Assembly: GCA_016714165.1 (NCBI GenBank)
Contig: JADJNU010000001.1
Span: forward strand, 682,001 to 746,000
Length of the DNA: 64,000 nucleotides
DNA from: Bdellovibrionales bacterium
GTDB lineage: Bacteria; Bdellovibrionota; Bdellovibrionia; Bdellovibrionales; UBA1609
Direction: 5' to 3'
Both the position numbers and the translations under genes were made by a program. Within the stretch, counting starts at the first letter, position 1; every line of letters begins with the position of its first letter. The notes under the pieces are model-generated. The model did no database searches, was not told the origin of the DNA, and saw only the letters and a list, made by a program, of their open reading frames with translations. Positions 17,647 to 25,417 of the stretch are shown here, one piece after another.

Positions 17647-17679
17647 ATCACGGGAAAAAAATCGGGACAGAGCATTTAG
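16985..17679 (+). pseudogene. Two-repeat exported protein, copy 2, frameshifted at a T run
   Basis: Same gene as at 14621, with the same GTG start and GGGGGA binding site. Here the T run at 17151-17157 has seven bases, so the frame is lost inside unit 1 and stops at 17233; the A run at 17286-17290 is the intact five-base form, so the rest of unit 1 and all of unit 2 are open to 17679. The last residues (ITGKKSGQSI) differ from copy 1 (ASGIETKH). An intact protein would be about 230 residues and could be made by combining the two copies. Transcriptional slippage on the T run could also restore the frame. Confidence 0.75.
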
Positions 17680-17900
17680 CTCTACTTTTCTTAATATTTA
17701 ACATGCGTGACGTAACGCAGTCATAACTCAGCTGGCAGTGGCAGTACTGGTGCAACTCCTGCTACAGCTAAAAAGACTTATCGAAAGATACCAGGGCACG
17801 CTTTGGGAACTGCTCCGTGACATAAGAACTGCGTTCATAGGAATAAGACTGTCAGCAGTGAATCTTATCACAGATTCTGAAACAGTTTGGGACGGACACA

Positions 17901-18917
17901 TCAAGGCTTAAGTGCCTGAGAACACCTACCTCGAGGGAGAAATCTCTTTTGCAGATCTCTTATCGAGGATTTTTCTTCCAATTCTACAGAAGGAGTCCAG
18001 TGTCTGACTCTTGCTGAGGATCTCCCAATCAAACCATTATGAACTGCCCAGGCGTGAAGACTTAGAGAAGCAAGAGTCCCAAAGCCCAAACCCAAACCAA
18101 AAAATTCAGATATCACCCATCCAGCACCAAGTAACACTGAAAACGCTCTAACGGGACGATCGAGACAAGAGGGATGCCAATTGATGAATCTCCTCACTGG
18201 TGAATTAATTTGTTTTTGAATTGCGGCATCGCTGTAAGTAGACTTAAGCCAAATATTGGGTAGTTGCCGGAGGATGTTTAAGTCTCTCTCTTCCTTAATT
18301 CTTCGTTCAAGAAAAGCTGAAGAAAAAGTCCCAATCCCTGTAGCTTGTGTAAAAGCAAAGACAACCAAGCGCTTCATCGGGATACTAGCTTCACGAAGTC
18401 TTTTCTTTAGTCCCAGATAAAATTCATCTTGAAAATTGCTTCCTTTTCGAACTTCTCCCCCTTGATTACAACAATCAAGATATACAAAAAATTCATCACT
18501 TATTCGATCCAAAGGCAAAATTTTGGTTAAGATGTCAGCGAACTGCTCTCCACTTACCCATTGAGCATCATCGGTATTTGTGAGCGCTGTGGATGGATCC
18601 TTCGCATAGACCAATGATTGCGTAGAACCATGAGCATGTACAAGGAAACCAATAATTCTATCACTTGGAGTCAATTGGCTCTTTGTCGAATCATCATCTA
18701 CACGAGAATCTATTGCCTTCCCAAGCTCTCCGAGGTCGACGACTCTAGCTTTAACGTTCATGCTCTCAAGCATATCGCCAAAATCCCGACCAAATGATTC
18801 GTCAAAAAATTCTTCCTCCGGAAAAGGTGTTCCTCGTACGATCAGGACAACATTGCCCGCAATCGCAGAATTGACAATTCCAATGAAAACACAAAATAAT
18901 AACGGTCTCATCATGAA
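17901..18917 (-). CDS. Secreted caspase-like protein with C-terminal membrane hairpin, copy 2
   Basis: 338 residues from the ATG at 18917, with GGAGA 7 nt upstream; longer frames to 18995 lack a binding site. Clearly paralogous to the gene at 15685 but diverged through the body, while the last 22 residues and the 3' flank are almost identical. It keeps the signal peptide, IIGFLVHAHGS and EFFVYLDCCNQGG, with conserved His and Cys, and the two C-terminal hydrophobic segments. A CLDRPVR segment precedes the hairpin. Conservation of the dyad in both diverged copies argues that the active site is under selection. Confidence 0.6.
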   Translation of the reverse strand, partial: FMMRPLLFCVFIGIVNSAIAGNVVLIVRGTPFPEEEFFDESFGRDFGDMLESMNVKARVVDLGELGKAIDSRVDDDSTKSQLTPSDRIIGFLVHAHGSTQSLVYAKDPSTALTNTDDAQWVSGEQFADILTKILPLDRISDEFFVYLDCCNQGGEVRKGSNFQDEFYLGLKKRLREASIPMKRLVVFAFTQATGIGTFSSAFLERRIKEERDLNILRQLPNIWLKSTYSDAAIQKQINSPVRRFINWHPSCLDRPVRAFSVLLGAGWVISEFFGLGLGFGTLASLSLHAWAVHNGLIGRSSARVRHWTPSVELEEKSSIRDLQKRFLPRGRCSQALKP

Positions 18918-19045
18918 GAAATCTCCGAATTCCGAAACGGGGCAACCACTGGTTCGCTGGATCTCGCAAGACAAATGCCAGTATTTAATGCACAATTCCT
19001 CCAGAGGAATCTATTCGACAAAAGACTCTGCCTTTTTTTTCTCAA

Positions 19046-19154
19046 TCAGACAGTCGTCACCCACAGCAAATCCTTTACCAACTAGCCAAACTTGGCTATC
19101 GGGGGATCGGAAAGATTTGAGTTCTTCAATTTGATAATGATTTGAATAGCACAT
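19046..19154 (-). repeat. Displaced 109-bp fragment of the 595-residue protein gene
   Basis: Matches 11627-11735 with about five mismatches and the same orientation. It sits between the caspase-like copy 2 and the hydroxylase fragment boundary, with no start or stop context of its own. It is a relic of local recombination. Confidence 0.85.
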
Positions 19155-19164
19155 AGTATCATTC

Positions 19165-19314
19165 TTTAAAAATCGGAGCCGCTCCTGTGGCGATGGCGGG
19201 AGGTCACGTCGTTGAACACCACGGAAAAGTCCACATTGCTTCGACGGCCTCCGAGGAAAAAAAATCGAAGGCTACTTTACCCGATACGCCTCCGGAATCG
19301 AAACCAAACACTAA
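19165..19314 (+). pseudogene. 3' remnant of a third copy of the two-repeat protein
   Basis: Matches the end of copy 1 (from about 15160) through the stop and on into the hydroxylase gene. It encodes GAAPVAMAGGHVVEHHGKVH and ends with the ASGIETKH tail of copy 1. An A run here has eight bases versus six in the other copies, so it is also out of frame. No 5' part exists. Confidence 0.8.
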
Positions 19315-19317
19315 TCT

Positions 19318-20052
19318 TTATCCATGATGAACATCTTCCCAAGCAAGCATCTCTGCAAGTCTTTGTTCCTTTTCATCATCAAAACCACAAGTTGATTCGA
19401 ATTTTACGGGATTCCTATATGTTCCAAATAGAATATCCCACCAAACAATGTCTCCGTAATTGGATTTGTGTTGTTGATACTCATGGTGATATCGATGCAT
19501 TTCTGGTCTTTGAAAGATGTAACCTAACCATTGGGGCGTATTAACATTTGTATGGTAGAAAAATTCACCTATTGCAGTAAAGAATGTATAGTAAGCCGCT
19601 CCCTCTAAAGAAAGTCCAAGGATAGCGAAAACAATAAGACTACCAAGAATAGAGTTAATGACCATTTCAATTGGGTGCTTATAAAAAGAAGTGATAACCT
19701 CAATCCGTTGAGGACTGTGGTGAATTTGATGAAATAATCTCCATAAAACAGGAGACTCGTGCCTGTACCTGTGCCACCAATAAAAAATGAATGTCGCAAG
19801 AAAGTAAGCAATAAATCCTTCGAACCAAACAAGCAAACCAAATGACCCGAGCTGAACTAGACTCCAACCATTTAGCCACTTTTCCCAGCTAATGCCTGCC
19901 AACAGAATTACCCCGAGCTGTGCCACGTTGAGCAAGAGAACGCGAAAAGCCCAGGTCTTAACCCTTGGCAATTTCCAGCCAGGAAAACTCCTCTCAACCA
20001 CAAAACATGAAAAACCTATTATCATTGCAAGAGAAAATAGTTTTCCGGTCAT
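19318..20052 (-). CDS. Sterol desaturase/fatty acid hydroxylase superfamily protein
   Basis: 244 residues with several membrane segments. Three histidine boxes are present: HRYRH, HQIHHSP and HRYHHEYQQH, the di-iron ligand set of the superfamily. These integral membrane enzymes hydroxylate or desaturate sterols, fatty acids or sphingoid bases using O2. The ATG overlaps the stop of the upstream ceramidase-like gene by 4 nt (ATGA), so translation is coupled and a shared lipid pathway is likely. Sphingolipids are known from some Bdellovibrio relatives, which makes a sphingolipid substrate plausible but unproven. A truncated duplicate lies at 15313. Confidence 0.8.
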   Translation of the reverse strand: MTGKLFSLAMIIGFSCFVVERSFPGWKLPRVKTWAFRVLLLNVAQLGVILLAGISWEKWLNGWSLVQLGSFGLLVWFEGFIAYFLATFIFYWWHRYRHESPVLWRLFHQIHHSPQRIEVITSFYKHPIEMVINSILGSLIVFAILGLSLEGAAYYTFFTAIGEFFYHTNVNTPQWLGYIFQRPEMHRYHHEYQQHKSNYGDIVWWDILFGTYRNPVKFESTCGFDDEKEQRLAEMLAWEDVHHG

Positions 20053-20842
20053 TTCAGTTCCATATCAAAAATCGTCAAAACCTTGTAAATAGAGAGACCC
20101 GCAAAACAGTGTTTCAAAGTATGCCCACTTATCACGCCTGTGATAGAAAAAACATGATTATCTGCAAGTTCAAAGACTTTGGCTACAACGTAAAGTCCAA
20201 TGGCCGACCACCAAATAGAATTCGGTATTCGAGATACTCTTAATAGCAATATTGCAAGCGCAAGAAAAAAGAGTGTTCCAAACTGCACTGCAATGTAGAG
20301 CTTCAGACTAAGCCATGATTGATTGTATCCAATAATTGCAAATAGGCCGAGAAGAATCAATCCAATTAGAGACCCGACCTGGTTTTGATCAATTCTGTCG
20401 GCGATAACCAATCCATTTATGGCCCAAAGCAAATTGTCATTGGCAAACGGTCCCACAATAGGGTCGCTGGGGAAGGGCTCCAATGAAAATACATCGATCC
20501 AAAACAGGTTAAAACTGAACCAACGGCAAGTGCTAATCCAAACTCCACAAACTCCACAAACTTCACACTCCCGGCTTTCCTATTCTTCAAAATTTTTTTT
20601 ATACCGATAATTCCAATCAACAAAAAAGCAAGATTAGAAAACACGTCGAAGGCGTTGGGGAAACTTCCAAATGATCTGGTGTCTGAAAAATCAAAATAAG
20701 ATGTGGAATCTGAGATCGGAAGCTGAGGCCATGTCCAAAGAAAAATTGCACCAAGGACAACAAGCAATCCAATAACGGTTCGCAGAGGTTTCGTCGACCG
20801 ACTGAAAACTATTGATTCTATAGAACTCAATCCAAACCCCAT
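20049..20842 (-). pseudogene. Ceramidase-like membrane protein, one frameshift
   Basis: Two overlapping frames join into one multi-pass protein. The 5' part ends with GSMYFHWSPSPATLLWDRLP and MTICF; the 3' part resumes at AINGLVIADRID and ends with a GLYVVAKVFELAD and SGHTLKH region. FHW, WDRLPM, ELAD and GHTLKH agree with the Asp/His-rich pattern of bacterial alkaline-ceramidase-like (CREST) membrane hydrolases. The shift lies at about 20420-20428 in CTTTGGGCC. It is coupled to the hydroxylase gene downstream. A 9-bp tandem (20541-20567) duplicates Val-Glu-Phe. Function, if the frame is restored, would be amide hydrolysis of a ceramide-like lipid. Confidence 0.6.
20541..20567 (-). repeat. 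Three tandem 9-bp units in the ceramidase-like gene
   Basis: AACTCCACA twice and AACTTCACA once, encoding KFVEFVEF on the minus strand. In-frame slippage product. Confidence 0.85.
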
Positions 20843-20850
20843 AAAACTAA

Positions 20851-20890
20851 AATTATCATAAGCCTTATAAAATTATCATAAGCCTTATAC
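20851..20890. repeat. 20-bp tandem duplication
   Basis: AATTATCATAAGCCTTATAA is followed directly by the same 20 bases with one change at the last position. It lies just upstream of the ceramidase-like gene and separates it from its decayed duplicate. Confidence 0.9.
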
Positions 20891-20892
20891 TG

Positions 20893-21068
20893 ACAATCTC
20901 CAAGAATTTGTCCCTCAAAAAAATTAATAATGCCCCAAAGCGCCAGATTTGTCGCTGACCACAGCTCCCTGAAAGAGAGAACATCAGGCGTAAAGGCCAA
21001 AGATACCATATAAAATAAGCGACAAGCAATCTAATAAGGATTCGCAAAGGTCTCGTCGACCGATAGAA
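20893..21068 (-). pseudogene. Decayed duplicate of the ceramidase-like gene 5' part
   Basis: The stretch 21023-21065 matches 20761-20803 (TCGCA-AGGT-TCGTCGACCGA core). The translated pieces TRPLRILIRLLVAYFIWYLW and SATNLALWGIINF resemble TKPLRTVIGLLVVLGAIFLW and FSNLAFLLIGIIG of the adjacent gene, but in different frames. It is a partial tandem duplicate that has decayed. Confidence 0.6.
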
Positions 21069-21888
21069 CTGTACAGCGCGCTTTACAAGGGGCTACGCCA
21101 GAAACAGAAATCGTGCTATTGGCCGGCACTTATCCAGCGCTTGGCGGCGTCTCAAATTTAACGGGCACCAGGCAAAACCCGATCAAAATTCGTGGTGAAA
21201 GCGAAGTGATTGTCAACGCAACGGCTGGACCTACGGGACTCTCAATGGTGACCCACGTTACGTCGTGATAGAAAATTTGATTATTCAAAACAGTCCAATT
21301 CACGGAATGGACATTGACGACGGCGGCAGCTACTCCACACCTGGAGAATATCTGGTTCTGAGAGAAATCGATTTTCGAAATATTGGTTCCGGAAACAATA
21401 ATGACTGTTTGAAAATGTCTGGCATCAATAGATTTCACATTGAGGGCGGTCCTTTTGAGAATTGCAATATGGGCGAAGCTATCGACATGGTTGGTTGCCA
21501 TGACAGTACTGTGACAGGGAATTTATTTCGAAATATTCCACAACATGCCGTGCAGGCAAAAGGTGGTAGCGAAAATGTATTGGTTCATGGTAATATATTT
21601 CCCGATATTGTGGGACATGCCTTGAATTTTGGTGGCTCAACTGATCCCACTTTAATTCGGCCAATTACAGCAACTTCTGAAGGAATGTGGTTTTCAACTG
21701 ATAATGCCAATTTCGCCGGACCCAATTCGGGTGAGGCTGGCCCAGAGCTAAATTCTATAGTCCAACAAAATCCAAATTTTAGAAATTTGGAAAGTGGTGA
21801 CTACAGGTTGCAAACAGGCTCAAGGGCCAGAGCCGCAGGCCGAGCACTACCAACACCTGCACCCGGCGATTTTACTGGCCGTTCTTAG
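21040..21888 (+). pseudogene. Parallel beta-helix (polysaccharide-lyase-like) protein, 5' truncated and frameshifted
   Basis: The downstream open part (21265-21888) has the ladder pattern of right-handed beta-helix proteins: repeated short strands with N-F--N--, NLIIQNSPIHGMDI, DCLKMSG and GNLFRNIP. The upstream part reads ALQGATPETEIVLLAGTYPA in another frame, as expected for the first coils of such proteins, and joins after a one-base shift near 21235-21245. No start codon or signal peptide is left; the 5' end abuts the ceramidase relic. Homologues are usually exported and bind or cleave polysaccharides. Confidence 0.65.
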
Positions 21889-21960
21889 AAAATGCCACCA
21901 AGCTTAAGTGCATTTGAAGTTGAGTGAAGCCTTTTAGCTCTACCTTCCTTTTCTCTATGT

Positions 21961-22556
21961 CTACGAGATTTTCACCCCAACCGTGAGGCCCTCGCCCGTC
22001 GGAAAAATCGTTGTACAAAAATGAGGTGAACTCGCAAGCCTTGCATTGAACTCACGCATCGCAAGGACCGAAGGAGATTCCTCCTGGCCCGGAAGACCAA
22101 CACCAATTCGCCCAAAGGCAAAAGTGTTGTCCCCGATAACAACTCCCCCAGTGCGAAGATTTTTTTCTGCCCAATCCAGATATTGAGGATAGCTTGTGGT
22201 CCAACATATTGCGTAACCTGCCCGTCGAGACCCGCAGCCTTAAAATTACGATGAGCGACTTGAGCGTGAGCCGGGCTGAGCTCAAAGGTGTATAAATGAC
22301 CACTTGCCCCCATCCCACGAATCAAAAAAATCCCCGAGTATCCTCCCAAAGTTCCGATCTCGACAGCTTTTTTTGCCCTTGCCATTCGGACCAAAACCTC
22401 CAAATGACGCCCATCCAGCTCACTCACCTGAATATCAGGCATCCCCGATTGCAGACATTCTTTTCTCGCTGAAGCCAGGACAGTATCTTCTGGCTTCAAT
22501 AAATTCTGCACGTATTGCCTGATTCCGCTGTCAGAGTTTCCAAAGAGTTTCTCCAC
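21961..22556 (-). pseudogene. SAM-dependent O-methyltransferase with internal deletion and frameshift
   Basis: From a GTG at 22556 with GAGAGGTG upstream, the protein follows the family 3 O-methyltransferase pattern: DGRHLEVLVRMARAKKAVEI then GTLGGYSG (SAM motif I) and GHLYTFELSPAHAQ. After VTQYVG about 20-25 codons are missing, including the FIDADK metal-binding motif, and the frame changes. The C-terminal part resumes as SYPQYLDWAEKNLRTGGVVI, GDNTF, and ends TGEGLTVGVKIS at 21961. The uncorrected frame runs on to 21972. Loss of the catalytic Asp motif makes this a dead gene whatever the frame. Confidence 0.8.
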
Positions 22557-22723
22557 TTTACACCTCTCATCCACCCAGATGTGGCATTGGAATTGACTTC
22601 AACTTCAAGCTTAAAAGACGCATCATCGCCATGACTTGATTTCTTCATTACTTGATTACTTGTTTACTTGATTGTTTGATTTTCGGGACTCAACGGACTA
22701 TATTACTGCAAGAAATGAGGGAT

Positions 22724-22927
22724 ATGGGCAAGCTTTTAAATTTTCTATTTGGCAAAGAAAATAACATTTTTGATTCTCAGGGTCGCGTCCTGCAAAGACT
22801 TCCGAGACAACGATGGGATGCTTGGCAGCAACGTTACTTGAGTGACTCTGCCTACAACTGGAAAAATCACTCCGGAATGAAGGCCCGGGAGCGTCGTTCT
22901 TCCTCGTCGCCCACTTCTGCCCACTGA
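22724..22927 (+). CDS. Small conserved-looking hypothetical protein
   Basis: 67 residues from ATG 22724 with GAGGGA close upstream. MGKLLNFLFGKENNIFDSQG, then QRWDAWQQRYLSD and YNWKNHSGMKA give a Trp-rich, soluble small protein. The composition and low-complexity Ser/Arg tail look like a real short gene rather than chance. No function can be given. Confidence 0.55.
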   Translation: MGKLLNFLFGKENNIFDSQGRVLQRLPRQRWDAWQQRYLSDSAYNWKNHSGMKARERRSSSSPTSAH

Positions 22928-23094
22928 TTAGCTTCATTGGCTTTATTCACAACTCGACCATTCCGTCTCGGGACTCTCGTCTAGATTAGTTCCAATTTGG
23001 GACCTAATTCATGAAATCCTCTTCCCGTATGGCTTTGCGCTGCCTATGCTAGAACAAACAATAAGAATTAGCTAGTTCTAGAAAGGACTCGCAT

Positions 23095-23970
23095 ATGATA
23101 ACAAAACGGATTTTGTTTCTAGTCGCCTGGATGGGAGGAATGGGCCTTGGTCTTTCTTTCGGCTTTCCTCAAACGCTCTGCGCCGGGTTTGTCGAAGAAA
23201 ATACGATGAATATTCCAGTGGGTGCCGCTGCTGGCGGACTAACTCAGGCCGAATTCAACTCGGTTCTTGACGCCGTTGAAGCCGTCTATTCTCCTATCGT
23301 TGCTGAAAAGGGAGGAACCCTTCAAATTCGCCGCCTGTGGAATGATGGGACAGTCAATGCCTCAGCCATGCGCTACGGAGGCACCTGGGTCGTGAACATG
23401 TATGGAGGTCTCGCTCGCCACCCCGCAATCACCGCAGAGGGCTTTGCACTGGTTGCTTGCCATGAAGTTGGACACCACGTTGGAGGAACACCTAAGATAA
23501 GTGATGGCTGGTTTAACTCCTGGGCGAGTAACGAGGGGCAGAGCGACTATTTTGCAGTTCTAAAATGCTTACGCCGCGTGTTTACGCCTGCGGATAACCT
23601 CGCTTGGGTCCAAAACAGCAATCTTGATCCTTATCTTTTGTCAGAATGCGCCTCTCAATTCCAGTCCCACGAAGAGCAGGCACTCTGCGCTCGTGCTTCT
23701 ATGGGTGGAATGTCGACAGCAGAACTCTTTAAGGATTTAAAAAAAGAAACGACTCCAGCCCTGTTTAATACCCCAGACCAAAAAGTCGTCGCAGCCACGG
23801 ACGACGCACATCCTGGAACGCAATGTCGACTCGACACTTATTTTCAAGGCTCCATCTGCACGGCTGACCTCAATGCGGACCTCAATGACCGCGACTATCG
23901 TCAAGGCACATGCACTGTTTCTACGGGCTTTCAAAAAGGTTACCGACCACTCTGCTGGTTCAAACCCTAA
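23095..23970 (+). CDS. Exported zinc metalloprotease (HExxH type)
   Basis: 291 residues. A signal peptide ends near TLCAG (residue 31). HEVGHH at 123-128 is the zinc-binding and catalytic helix, and NEGQSDYFA (146-154) supplies Glu147 as the likely third ligand in a gluzincin-type arrangement. Eight or more cysteines in the C-terminal half suggest disulfides. AGAAAGGA lies 8 nt before the ATG. It probably acts in the periplasm or outside the cell. Assignment to a named peptidase family is not possible by eye. Confidence 0.75.
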   Translation: MITKRILFLVAWMGGMGLGLSFGFPQTLCAGFVEENTMNIPVGAAAGGLTQAEFNSVLDAVEAVYSPIVAEKGGTLQIRRLWNDGTVNASAMRYGGTWVVNMYGGLARHPAITAEGFALVACHEVGHHVGGTPKISDGWFNSWASNEGQSDYFAVLKCLRRVFTPADNLAWVQNSNLDPYLLSECASQFQSHEEQALCARASMGGMSTAELFKDLKKETTPALFNTPDQKVVAATDDAHPGTQCRLDTYFQGSICTADLNADLNDRDYRQGTCTVSTGFQKGYRPLCWFKP

Positions 23971-23994
23971 ACGCTCACACTCCCACAACATTCT

Positions 23995-25359
23995 TCATGA
24001 TGTCATTTCAGAAAACATGGTCCTGGCCTTGTCCAGGGCCTCATTTTTATCTTTAATCAATCCTGAAATTTGAAGTCGATAAACTCGATCCAGAATCAGA
24101 CCCATCAAGGGGCCTCCATCAATTCCGAGATTTAAGAGCTCCGCACCTTGAATCCAAGGCTTTTCTAAGTGGCCATCACCTTGGTCTCTTGAAACGAACT
24201 CATCATGAAGCCTAAGGAGACGCTCCTGACCAAGCCCTTCAATCGCACTTAGTACCATCGAAAAATCCAATAAGGATATCCCATGTGGACCGTTTAGATT
24301 CATGAGGCAACTCACGTCCTCGTCGCTCAGACCATTGCCATTGCCATTGCCTTGCGAAGGAGCAAGGCGCGACTCACCTCCAGCCCCTCCCTTCAGAAAC
24401 AACCCTGAATGACTCAAGACAAACAGAGCTTCATGGATCTCATTTTTAGGAAGCCTGAGCCGACGAAAGAAGGATTCAAATTCTTTTTGCATCCAGGCTT
24501 TGTGTTGCTCCATCGGAATACCATCAAGCCCACGGGCCTTCGCCTCGGGCCACACAAGAAGAGCCCAGAGAAGTCCACATCGAGATTCCTCGCCAATCTT
24601 GTGCGCCAAGTGGCGTCCCATGCGAGCCCAAGAATGCAAGTCTGATCTTGCCATCACCCTTAACTCGGGAAGAATCACTTCAGCCATCCCCGTTAAAACC
24701 AAATCATGCAAAGCTCTAACTCGACTCTTCAACAGCATCATCTTACGAAGTTCGGAGGTGATTCTCTCCTGTGAAACAAGCTTTGCCTGGGACGACTTTT
24801 TGCAAATGGATTTAAATGTTTGCCTCTCTATATTAAAGTCAATTTGAGCTGAGATCCGCAGGGCCCTCAAAAGACGAAGTTTGTCTTCTTCAAAGCGCAA
24901 CTCGGGATTTCCCACGGTCTTCAGAACCTTGTTTCGCAAATCTTCGCGCCCGCCAACGTAGTCAATGATCTGCCCGGTGGAGAAATCACAAAAAAGGGCG
25001 TTTACTGTGAAGTCCCTCCTCTCTGCGTCCTCCTTTGGGCTGGCCCTGCGGACGGTTGAGGGCCTGCGTCCGTCGAGGTACAATCCGTCCGCGCGGAAAC
25101 AGGAAATTTCCACTTGGAAGCCCGCAAATGGAATGATCAGAACCCCAAATTGTTTCCCCACAGAGAGAGCTGAAGGAAAAAGTTTTTCCAATTCTTCTTG
25201 ACGCGCATCAGTTGCGATATCAAAGTCGTTGGCCGTGCGTCCCAGAAGAAAGTCTCGAACACAACCTCCAGCAAGATAGGCCTTGTAGCCGCTTTTTAAC
25301 AAAATCTGGCAAATCTCTTGAACGGCTGTAAAATGTGGATGCTCATCGAAATTTTTCAA
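23995..25359 (-). CDS. CCA tRNA nucleotidyltransferase / poly(A) polymerase family
   Basis: 454 residues. The head domain has YLAGGCVRDFLLGR (29-41) and NDFDIATDA (44-52) with the two metal-binding aspartates, followed by RRDFTVNALF and RALRISAQIDF, all signature motifs of class II nucleotidyltransferases. These enzymes add or repair CCA on tRNA 3' ends, or polyadenylate RNA; the length and motif spelling favour CCA addition. A Gly-Asn-rich insert (about residues 337-345) arises from a 6-bp tandem. The gene is intact and oriented towards the metalloprotease gene. Confidence 0.9.
   Translation of the reverse strand: MKNFDEHPHFTAVQEICQILLKSGYKAYLAGGCVRDFLLGRTANDFDIATDARQEELEKLFPSALSVGKQFGVLIIPFAGFQVEISCFRADGLYLDGRRPSTVRRASPKEDAERRDFTVNALFCDFSTGQIIDYVGGREDLRNKVLKTVGNPELRFEEDKLRLLRALRISAQIDFNIERQTFKSICKKSSQAKLVSQERITSELRKMMLLKSRVRALHDLVLTGMAEVILPELRVMARSDLHSWARMGRHLAHKIGEESRCGLLWALLVWPEAKARGLDGIPMEQHKAWMQKEFESFFRRLRLPKNEIHEALFVLSHSGLFLKGGAGGESRLAPSQGNGNGNGLSDEDVSCLMNLNGPHGISLLDFSMVLSAIEGLGQERLLRLHDEFVSRDQGDGHLEKPWIQGAELLNLGIDGGPLMGLILDRVYRLQISGLIKDKNEALDKARTMFSEMTS
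24332..24349 (-). repeat. Three tandem 6-bp units in the CCA-enzyme gene
   Basis: CCATTG three times, encoding alternating Gly and Asn on the minus strand. In frame. Confidence 0.85.
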
Positions 25360-25417
25360 TTGGTAGGAACCTCGCTGAAATGCAGACTATTCAAGCCTCA
25401 TATAGACCATCGTCATC

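Noticed and set aside
14547..20052. Prophage or anti-phage defence island
   Set aside because: No integrase, capsid, portal, terminase or known defence effector with cytoplasmic partners is present; the caspase-like proteins carry signal peptides, unlike typical defence effectors.
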